Origin: a virus
DNA length: 27,293 bases
Direction: 5' to 3' (one strand)
IMG/VR virus record: IMGVR_UViG_3300017788_000139
Location: 1 to 27,293 of that record
Shown: piece after piece, positions 8,317 through 15,400 of the stretch
Layout: every line of letters starts with the position of its first letter
Numbering within the stretch: position 1 is the stretch's first letter
Position numbers and translations under genes: made by a program
Notes under the pieces: generated by a model
What the model saw: the letters and a program-made list of their open reading frames with translations, nothing else
The model's database searches: none
What the model was told of the DNA's origin: nothing

Positions 8317-8542
8317 TTAATTTTCTCAAATCTCTTTCTATATTTTCCATACTATTTAACCTTCTTTCCCAACCATCGCCTTTGGTTGTTCCTTTCGCTG
8401 GATTGATGCAAGTGTCGTCACTTATTCTGTCACACACCAAGCTAGCGAGTTGAGTTTCATCACCTTTTTTATTTGTGCCAGACCAGAAATGCTGCCCACC
8501 AATCCAGCACGCCCCGCATTTGGGGCAGGTTTTTGTTTGCAT
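8309..8542 (-). CDS. Small zinc-ribbon protein upstream of gp17
   Basis: The 77-aa product begins MQTKTCPKCGACWIGGQHFW. Cys6, Cys9 and Cys12 plus His18, Cys37 and Cys45 could form one or two zinc sites. The C-terminal third is a charged helix (WERRLNSMENIERDLRKL). I recall similar short CPKC...WIGGQH proteins in marine T4-like phages, but no function is known. Its last 8 bases overlap gp17, which suggests co-translation with the terminase and perhaps a role in packaging or its control. It lies directly behind a strong sigma70-type promoter. No convincing Shine-Dalgarno is seen in the about 20-nt leader (TAGTTTAATCCT before ATG), which is unusual here. Confidence 0.75.
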   Translation of the reverse strand: MQTKTCPKCGACWIGGQHFWSGTNKKGDETQLASLVCDRISDDTCINPAKGTTKGDGWERRLNSMENIERDLRKLNE

Positions 8543-8567
8543 AGGATTAAACTAAGATAGCAGTATT

Positions 8568-8596
8568 ACTATATATTACAAAAAAATGTTTGTCAA
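8568..8596 (-). promoter_or_regulatory. Sigma70-type promoter upstream of zinc-ribbon gene and gp17
   Basis: On the minus strand TTGACA (8591-8596) is followed by exactly 17 nt and TATAGT (8568-8573). The -35 is a perfect consensus and the -10 matches TATAAT at five of six positions. Expected transcription start is near 8561, leaving a leader of about 20 nt before the ATG at 8542. The element lies in the short gap between the 173-aa gene and the 77-aa gene. It would be read by the primary host sigma factor, unlike the late motifs around it. Confidence 0.72.
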
Positions 8597-8606
8597 GTAA
8601 CAAATG

Positions 8607-9128
8607 TCAGCAATTCCAAGCTCTTAATGATTTAGATAGACGGTCTTCGCCAGTGTTATTGCTATCTTTTTGTCTCTTACGCATACCTTTCATTCTGGCG
8701 CAGAAGCTCTTCCTGCGGGGATTTCCAACCTTTTTTGAAGGTGCCTTAAGGTCGCTTCCAGGATTCTCACGTTCGTAGGATTTGCGTCCTTTTTCGTTGA
8801 GTCCTCCATTAGAATTCTTACCCGATTTTTTTGTCCAGGCAGCTCCTTCTTGCATTTCAAACTCTTCATTGGTGCTTGACATATAATCAGCAGCAGTATC
8901 AATGTAATCGCAAGCAAGAGTGACTTTAGATTGCACCCAACCAGGGAGTTGCGTCTTAGGGTCTCTTACTACCAAACGAAGACGATTAACTGCATCTTCG
9001 ATAGTATCAAGTTGACTCATCACCATGCCACCTTCATCATCAATCTCTTTACCCATGGCAACTGCGATATGATTTTCTGCTTGCTGCGTTGCGTTTGCTG
9101 CTTCTCTGATTTCTTTAAAAGTTTTCAT
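8607..9128 (-). CDS. Two-domain protein of unknown function between gp16 and gp17
   Basis: The 173-aa protein appears to have two parts. Residues 1-88 are helical and include DDEGGMVMSQLDTIEDAVNR and a segment TQLPGWVQSKVT followed by DYIDTAADYM. I recall this pattern recurring in many small proteins of marine T4-like phages. Residues 97-173 are basic and include GGLNEKGRKSYERENPGSDL, NPRRKSFCARMKGM and the end LSKSLRAWNC. This resembles the widespread DUF6321-type phage and bacterial domain (identification from memory). The start overlaps the preceding stop as ATGA, without a clear Shine-Dalgarno, so translation is probably coupled. The position inside the terminase operon hints at a packaging or DNA-binding role, which is inference. 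No catalytic motif was identified. Confidence 0.75.
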   Translation of the reverse strand: MKTFKEIREAANATQQAENHIAVAMGKEIDDEGGMVMSQLDTIEDAVNRLRLVVRDPKTQLPGWVQSKVTLACDYIDTAADYMSSTNEEFEMQEGAAWTKKSGKNSNGGLNEKGRKSYERENPGSDLKAPSKKVGNPRRKSFCARMKGMRKRQKDSNNTGEDRLSKSLRAWNC

Positions 9129-9400
9129 GATTGATATGAAACTGCCACTGCTCTTATGTCATTGTTTGCAGCATAGATTTTTTGAGTGGGTAGTTTTCTG
9201 ATTACTAAAGATTCACTTGGAGTCATACTAAAAGTTGCTACCGTTGTTGGTGATGCTGCTCCATCAGTGATTGATACGAGGTGTGTTGTATTTCCTCCAG
9301 CATCGTGAACTAAACGAACTTCTACTGCTTCACCAACAGTAGTTGCTCCATTTGCTGTAGTTGGAAGTGCTACTTCCTGTCCTAAAATTTTTAATCTCAT
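9125..9400 (-). CDS. Small beta-rich protein, possible virion component
   Basis: The 91-aa protein begins MRLKILGQEVALPTTANGAT and is composed mainly of predicted beta-strands with Thr/Ala/Val-rich turns. It contains the segments VRLVHDAGGNTTHLV and SESLVIRKLPTQKIYAANND. Similar small beta-sandwich-like proteins occur next to terminase genes in marine T4-like phages and are usually labelled hypothetical or structural; that is recollection rather than a search. The gene begins 20 bp after gp16, has a GATAAATA motif overlapping the gp16 stop, and ends in an ATGA overlap with the 173-aa gene. Function is unknown; a decoration or neck protein is plausible. Confidence 0.7.
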   Translation of the reverse strand: MRLKILGQEVALPTTANGATTVGEAVEVRLVHDAGGNTTHLVSITDGAASPTTVATFSMTPSESLVIRKLPTQKIYAANNDIRAVAVSYQS

Positions 9401-9420
9401 AATTACTTACCGTTTATTTT

Positions 9421-9834
9421 CTATTTATCCTTTGCTGCATCTTTAATCATCTTTTGAAGGTCTGCCGTTGTGCCAATAAACATTGTATTATTGACTGTAG
9501 TTGGAGATGATTTTTTATTTTCTTTGCCAAGATCCTTCATCTTATGCTGAAGGTCTATAAGCTTGTCAGTCATGTCTGAGACCTGCTTCATAGCGTTCAC
9601 AGCGACCTCATACGCTCTGGGGTGTCCAGATTCTTGTGCCACCTCTAACGCTCCCTGAACCGCTTCCTGACCCTGTGAGATGAGCCTGTATAACTCTCCT
9701 CTGGTATATTCGTAATCTTTAGTGGCATCAACAGATACTTCACTATTTGCTTGTGTAATCATTTCAGTAGTTTTTTCTATAGGTGCAATATCAATATCAA
9801 AGATTTCTTCCATGTTCTTTTCAAACTCGTTCAT
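9421..9834 (-). CDS. gp16: Terminase small subunit gp16
   Basis: The 137-aa protein recognises viral DNA and stimulates the ATPase and nuclease of gp17 as a ring. The core YTRGELYRLISQGQEAVQGA continues into an antiparallel helical pair (HPRAYEVAVNAMKQVSDMTD, then KLIDLQHKMKDLG), typical of T4-like small terminases. The acidic N-terminus (EKNMEEIFDIDIAP) and the C-terminal NNTMFIGTTADLQKMIKDA are also conserved in the group. T4 gp16 is 164 aa. It overlaps the gp15 stop as ATGA. In T4 it adjoins gp17; here three small genes (91, 173 and 77 aa) separate them. Confidence 0.92.
   Translation of the reverse strand: MNEFEKNMEEIFDIDIAPIEKTTEMITQANSEVSVDATKDYEYTRGELYRLISQGQEAVQGALEVAQESGHPRAYEVAVNAMKQVSDMTDKLIDLQHKMKDLGKENKKSSPTTVNNTMFIGTTADLQKMIKDAAKDK
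9422..9429 (-). promoter_or_regulatory. Late-promoter motif GATAAATA at the gp16 stop
   Basis: Minus-strand GATAAATA overlaps the gp16 TAG and lies 21 nt upstream of the 91-aa start. It could start a separate late transcript for the small genes between gp16 and gp17. Confidence is limited because part of the motif is coding sequence. Confidence 0.35.
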
Positions 9835-10631
9835 AGTAGTGTAATACCTTCATTAAATCCAAAGTCATCATCTGGCATGAGTAGAGCATCATCGTTTGCA
9901 TCAACATCATTATCTGCATCTTGATCAGTAAGTGCTCTTGGAGTGACATCAATTTTAAGATTTCTGCGATGCTGGTTATAATCACCAAGAGTTTCATATA
10001 CTGTAGCTTTGCGAATAATTGCTGCATCACTGACAGGTCCATAAAGATATGTTTTTAAAATAAAATCTAAAGTATATGTAATACTTCTCCTTCTCAACAT
10101 ATCATCTTCATAATCATCTTCATAAGAAATACCATTTAAAATAATTGGCAAATCTTTTTTCTCATCCATCTCTGGAATGAGATTAATTGTGACGTTGAAA
10201 GATGGTTGGAAGTATGGTAAAATCTGTTCAAGAATCTGTAGAGCATCATCTTGATTTCTGGAAAGAATACCTAATTCAAAACGAAGATTATAAGGCACAG
10301 GCATGTACTGAACCTTGACACTATTATTATCGTCTTTCTTTAAATACTTTTGAATTGGTGATGTCTTTCTGGCAGCATCATATGTAATGTCAGTCATCTC
10401 AAATGAGATACGTGGCATCGTAATATTAACTTTGCGTTCTGTGCTTGGGTCTTGATCGAGGCGAGCAAGAAACTTACTCTTAGGTCCATAAGCAAGAGCT
10501 ACTTTCTCTTGACGAATTACAGCACCTGTTTCTGGATCTTTCTTTTCAATTTGAATGTTGTTGAAAAGAGTGCCAAATGCCTTTACATTTTTTTTAATTA
10601 TCTCGTGATAATAATGACGATTGCCTAACAT
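9831..10631 (-). CDS. gp15: Tail sheath stabiliser / completion protein gp15
   Basis: The 266-aa protein is close in length to T4 gp15 (272 aa), the hexameric ring that caps the sheath and tube and joins tail to head. Typical segments are LGNRHYYHEIIKKNVKAFGT near the N-terminus, RISFEMTDITYDAARK, PYNLRFELGILSRNQDDALQ, and RRSITYTLDFILKTYLYGPV. It starts in a TAATG overlap with gp14 and ends in an ATGA overlap with gp16, so the gp13-gp16 block is probably translated in a coupled way. The C-terminus is acidic (DQDADNDVDANDD). No anomaly is seen. Confidence 0.94.
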   Translation of the reverse strand: MLGNRHYYHEIIKKNVKAFGTLFNNIQIEKKDPETGAVIRQEKVALAYGPKSKFLARLDQDPSTERKVNITMPRISFEMTDITYDAARKTSPIQKYLKKDDNNSVKVQYMPVPYNLRFELGILSRNQDDALQILEQILPYFQPSFNVTINLIPEMDEKKDLPIILNGISYEDDYEDDMLRRRSITYTLDFILKTYLYGPVSDAAIIRKATVYETLGDYNQHRRNLKIDVTPRALTDQDADNDVDANDDALLMPDDDFGFNEGITLL

Positions 10632-11536
10632 TAGAATGAACCTCCCATATTTCCATATTCACCAAATGGATTCTTTTCTGTAAAATCAAGAATAGGATCA
10701 GCAGATGTTTCATAGTATTTGTTGCTGTCGTTATCGTAATTATCGATATCGAAGTCAATTGTAGAGAAATTATCTACTACCCACGAAGCACCACCATCTT
10801 GACCCACCAAAGGTAAATTGGGTTGTAATACACCATTTATATATGTCAACCTCAACTTGCGTGTCGATGGACTCCAATCAGCAACTGTTGCTTTTGTAAT
10901 TACGGGAGTACCTCCAACAGGTGTATAGGTTTGTCTTACTTCTTCGCCAATAATATAAGCACCAGTTCCCCCAGTTTTCATATACACTGGGAATACATGT
11001 GCGTCCTGAGTAAGAGTGTCAATTTCTGTATTGCCAGTGTCAAAATAATTATTTGCATTTTGAATAAGTTCACATGTCATGGAAAAAATATAATTTTTTC
11101 CTAACTGATAGAAAGGAACTTCTCTTTCTACATATTTAATTTCATATAAATTTTTAGTCATTGGAACATAAATTAGATCACCTTCGTTTGGTACATTAGG
11201 AATTCTCGTATCAATTTGAGTTTCTACATAGTCAATCCAACGTCTTTTAGACACCGCATAAGTAATTTCATCACTTAAAGTGAGACCAAATTTAGACATT
11301 GCGACAGAACTTGATCCGCCAAATCCTTCAACATTAATCAGCATCATTTCTATAAGAACACTATCTTCATATTTTTGAAGAATCACATCATTTATAGTTG
11401 AATCAATTAACATTGTTTTTGGCACATAATAAACATCCTGACCAAACAGCTTAATCTGTTCGTCTATAAGATTTTGAACTAAAGTTTGTTCCGAAGTTCT
11501 TCCACCATACTGGGGAAAGTATTGACTCTTTGCCAT
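10631..11536 (-). CDS. gp14: Neck protein gp14
   Basis: The 301-aa protein (T4 gp14 is 256 aa) forms part of the neck complex with gp13 that seals the packaged head and provides the tail docking site. Conserved stretches include QTLVQNLIDEQIKLFGQDVY, YVPKTMLIDSTINDVI, RRWIDYVETQIDTRIPN and the segment KYVEREVPFYQLGKNYIFSM. A central insert (about residues 170-250, including YTPVGGTPVITKATVADWSP) probably explains the extra length. The C-terminus NPFGEYGNMGGSF is typical. The gene shares single-base TAATG junctions with gp13 upstream and gp15 downstream. Confidence 0.94.
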   Translation of the reverse strand: MAKSQYFPQYGGRTSEQTLVQNLIDEQIKLFGQDVYYVPKTMLIDSTINDVILQKYEDSVLIEMMLINVEGFGGSSSVAMSKFGLTLSDEITYAVSKRRWIDYVETQIDTRIPNVPNEGDLIYVPMTKNLYEIKYVEREVPFYQLGKNYIFSMTCELIQNANNYFDTGNTEIDTLTQDAHVFPVYMKTGGTGAYIIGEEVRQTYTPVGGTPVITKATVADWSPSTRKLRLTYINGVLQPNLPLVGQDGGASWVVDNFSTIDFDIDNYDNDSNKYYETSADPILDFTEKNPFGEYGNMGGSF

Positions 11537-12348
11537 TATCCGATCATATCTAAAGGTGGTAGTTCATAATCAGTTAACATCTTAGATTCAATATCTTCCA
11601 GTTCTCTAAGAGCATCTTCATAAATCTGACGCCCGTTTAATTGAACGCCACCAGGCAATTGAACGTTATTGAATTTGATGAGGTTCTGACCCCATTGACG
11701 CTTGAATAGAGCAGTGGTGTATCTCTTTAACCAGAAGTCATTCCAGATTTTTGTGAGGTTTGTTGGATCAAGTGCTCGATAACATTCTATAATTAAAATC
11801 TTATCCTTTGTCAACATCTGGGGATCATAGTCGATGTAGAGACGACCATCTCTTTTTGTGAATCTGAAACGAATCAAAGCACCAGTATTCAAAACCATAT
11901 CAAGAGTTTCGATGTAGCTCTTGACCATGTAGTAGTTTAGAATATCAATCGAACCAAAAGCATACAAGTCATTTAAGAAGATTTGATATTCAATACCAAA
12001 CAGATCACCACGAATGCTACTCGAAGTTACACCGAATACTTTTTCCACGCCAATAATATGATCAGGCAAATCCAGATAGTTGCCACGTTCAGTCCATACA
12101 TCACCTTCTGAAGATGGATGTGTAATATTGTTACTCTTAAATCTATCTACTTCTGTTTGAGTTAATGTATGTTTAAGATACATTTTATCCATTCCGTCAA
12201 AATGACGTTCTTGGAAAAATTGTAATGCTTCATCTATTCTATCTTCCAGTTGTTGATTATCAACGTTGATTTCAAGAACAGGTGAACCAAGTTGACGCAA
12301 ACAGTAATCTTTTAATTCTGTTCGTGTTGCTGGTTTTGACGCCGACAT
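11536..12348 (-). CDS. gp13: Neck protein gp13
   Basis: The 270-aa protein is the other neck (head completion) protein and works with gp14. Recognisable segments include TRTELKDYCLRQLGSPVLEI at the N-terminus, QLEDRIDEALQFFQERHFDG, GIEYQIFLNDLYAFGSIDIL, FTKRDGRLYIDYD and the segment WNDFWLKRYTTALFKRQWGQ. T4 gp13 is 309 aa. It is the first gene after the terminator at 12385-12409, has TATAAATA 29 nt upstream of the start and an AGGA ribosome site, and begins the 13-14-15-16 run of overlapping genes. This is the cleanest promoter-gene pair in the window. Confidence 0.95.
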   Translation of the reverse strand: MSASKPATRTELKDYCLRQLGSPVLEINVDNQQLEDRIDEALQFFQERHFDGMDKMYLKHTLTQTEVDRFKSNNITHPSSEGDVWTERGNYLDLPDHIIGVEKVFGVTSSSIRGDLFGIEYQIFLNDLYAFGSIDILNYYMVKSYIETLDMVLNTGALIRFRFTKRDGRLYIDYDPQMLTKDKILIIECYRALDPTNLTKIWNDFWLKRYTTALFKRQWGQNLIKFNNVQLPGGVQLNGRQIYEDALRELEDIESKMLTDYELPPLDMIG

Positions 12349-12360
12349 TTACCAGTCCTA

Positions 12361-12368
12361 TATTTATT
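12361..12368 (-). promoter_or_regulatory. Second AATAAATA motif close to gp13
   Basis: Minus-strand AATAAATA lies only 12 nt from the gp13 start. If used, it would leave almost no leader and no room for the AGGA ribosome site, so it is probably either inactive or a chance AT-rich match beside the better-placed TATAAATA. Confidence 0.2.
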
Positions 12369-12377
12369 TCCTAAAGA

Positions 12378-12385
12378 TATTTATA
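12378..12385 (-). promoter_or_regulatory. Consensus late promoter TATAAATA upstream of gp13
   Basis: Exact T4 late-promoter consensus on the minus strand, 29 nt upstream of the gp13 start and directly abutting the T-run of the preceding terminator. It would restart transcription for the neck, terminase and tail genes. Confidence 0.65.
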
Positions 12386-12409
12386 AAAAAAGAGGGGGTT
12401 GCCCCCCTC
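12385..12409 (-). terminator. Rho-independent terminator after the giant structural gene
   Basis: On the minus strand GAGGGGG - GCAA - CCCCCTC (12392-12409) forms a perfect 7-bp GC-rich stem with a GNRA tetraloop, followed by seven T (12385-12391). It begins 21 nt after the stop of the 2614-aa gene. The opposite strand has no T-run after the stem, so it works only for leftward transcription. Confidence 0.92.
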
Positions 12410-12430
12410 CAAAAATATGTAGGAAATGAA

Positions 12431-15400
12431 TCAGGCTTGTGATTCAGTCCAAGTGAGTCGTGCAGTAACTTGGGTTTGACCGAAGTTAGAAGAAATTGTG
12501 GCAGGTACTGTTGTTGCAACTGCAAGAGTTAGAACATCAGGACCATTTGGATATACATAGTCACCACCAAGGATGCTATTACCCATTTCAACAAGGTCTT
12601 CTAGCTGTTGAGCAATAGAAGCGCCAGCAGCAGCACGGAATTCAAAGATGGATATACCACCAGTGATTGTATCCGTTGCTTGACCCGTGTGCTTGATGAT
12701 TTGACATAGTGAAGGAGCACCGTAGTTAGTGAAGTATGCTGACTGGGATAGGTTGCCATTGAGAATTAGACGAATTGAAGTAGCGTCATTTCTTAGGGCA
12801 ACTTGTACTCCAGATGAGTTAACTTCTCTTGGTTGGCAAACAAGACCACAAGAATTCATCTTAAGAATCATTCTATTGATAAGATCTCTTTCGCCAAGAG
12901 GTCCAACAAGAGAACTAGCAACTGATGGTGCTAGGCGAATTGATAGAATTGGAACTGCAGTACCAGAAAGTATTCCAGGAACATTAACTGTATCAGAACC
13001 AACCGAACCAGAAGCAACCGTAAAGAGGTATGCCTTGTCATCCTCAAACTTACCATCCATGATTACCGAAGCACCCCAGTGATAAAGTGATGGAGCATAG
13101 GTTGGGGTGTCGCCATTTATAATTTCGTAACGAGCAGGTAGGTTACCTGAGCGGAGATACGCTTCATTTTCGTGGTTGTTGTGGACAAACTCGTGAACAT
13201 AAGTCACGATACCGTCTTGATCTTTGAATCCAAAACGAACCTTACCAGCACCATACCAGGAGTAATCCATGTATGCCATTTGCTGACGGTGAATGTCGAG
13301 CTTGAATCCAGTTACGCCATTTCCATCACACTTGTCGATATTCCACTGAGATTGTGGAACTTTGAGATCTCTAACTTTTGACATAATAATTTTTGATCTT
13401 GTCGTTCCTCTATATGATGGTGAAATATGAATAGAAGTGTCCGAATCAACTGCAGTGACTTTATAAGTCATACCACGAATCGCAATATGATCACCAATTA
13501 CTAATTGCTTAGTAAATTTAGTGCCAGTTCCTACGATAGCATTACTCTTAAATGCACAAGTTACTGTTCCTGCCATTTGAGCAGTAGCGTTTCTTCTTAC
13601 ACAATAGAGATTTTGTCCATCATACTCGAAGAACATACCATTTTGATCATCATACATACCTGCACGAACTGCAGCATCTTGCCATTCATAAACAAATAGT
13701 GCGGGGAATCCAGCTGGGGATATATCAGAAGGAATGCCGTTAGTTGCGTAACGGAATGTGAATTCATCAATAACATTATTTACAGTGAAGAACTGTCCGT
13801 TAGATGGTGTGGTGTATGGTGAAGCAACACCAGATGTTACTTCTACATCCTCGATGATGATTTTATTACCAGCAACAAGTTTGTGTGGTTTTCTAGTTAC
13901 TACTGTAGCAAACTGAGTTCCATCGTGGCTGATGCTAGAAACATCAATTGAAGGACTGAAGTTAATACCAGTCGAATACTGAAGACCCTTACCTGACTGA
14001 TAACGGAAGTATCTTCTAGTTTGTCTTACAATATTAACACCAGGAGCTTGAGCAGCAGAAATTTCAACACCACCATCAAATGATCTATGTAGGTTCAAGC
14101 AATCGGGTCTTACGAACATTTGTGTTTCATAGATGAATGGAATTGCTTGAAGAATACCATCACGGATATTTGATGCGTTTTGGTTTAGATAATAGTTTGC
14201 GCTTCCGAGCACACCATCTGTAACGAGTGCTCCACCTGATTGATAACGAATGTATGAGCTTGAGCAATATGTAGCAGCAACTAGATAATGGTTAAACCCA
14301 GCACCAGTTGATGTAATGTCAATAAACTGGAATGTAAGAGCATTACTTAGTGAGTTAGCAAGACGAATTACATCATCATTAATCTTAATTACAAAGAATG
14401 TGCCACCTTCAGATAGACCACCGATAATATTACCAATACCAAAACCAGCAGAATAGTAAACCTTGACACCAGTGTTTAAACCATGGTTAGGAATATAAAA
14501 TTGGTCTCTTTCAACGGAAACAACTGGAGTTGCTAGGTTTGAAACAGTATTGAGAGTTGTTTGAGGATTGAAAATAATTTGACGAGATGGATATGGATCG
14601 GTAACGATCATATCTGATTCATTATTAATAGCAACTACTCCCATTTCAAACACAAAACCTTCTAATTTTTCAAATCTGTGTCTATCACCAGTTCCAGCAG
14701 CACCAGGAATCACTTGATCTACACCTGTGCCACTAGAACCACCGATAAATGCACCCGATGGGGAAGTATGAAGGGTAAATGTACTTGGTTCAATAACATT
14801 TACATAATATATGGTATTATGTGTCATATTCGAATATGGTTGCTGCACTCTGTTAGCATCATTTACATATTGTGACCAACCACCATTTGTTCCTTGGTGC
14901 GCTCCACCTGCAGCATCTAATTTATAAATCAATGCATCGCCAGTCGATAAACCATGATTACTAATTGTAAAGATACCAGTAACTGTATTAGCTGCGGTTG
15001 TTCCAGAGAAAATTAAAGTTTTAACTGGCATTTGACCAGATAATTTAACCGTATCTCCTCCTCTATATTGAGATAAGAATTTAGTTGCATACGATGGCAA
15101 TGGTGGAAGAAGCATCCAGTTAAGGTTTGCAAATCCATCACTATCTCTTACTGGTTGTTGGTTAGTATTTGCAACAAATGTAGTTGATCCAGGAGGAGTA
15201 GCACCAGCAACCGACATATAGTAACTATTTCTGAATAGTACTACATCTCCATACACATAACTATCGGATGAGTTCCAATCACCTTTGAATGTTGTTCCCC
15301 TGAGTGATGGGTTAGTAACTTTAAATTGGTGAAGTGTACTAGTACCAACTCCAAGAATGTCAACAATATCAGTGTTTGTGTAAGCACCAACCCAAGTATT

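Noticed and set aside
12392-12415. The same hairpin as a plus-strand terminator
   Set aside because: The plus strand has AAAAA rather than a T-run after the stem, and no rightward gene ends there.
12729-13082. 117-aa plus-strand frame opposite the giant gene
   Set aside because: Antisense of a well-supported long gene; no ribosome site or plausible protein features.
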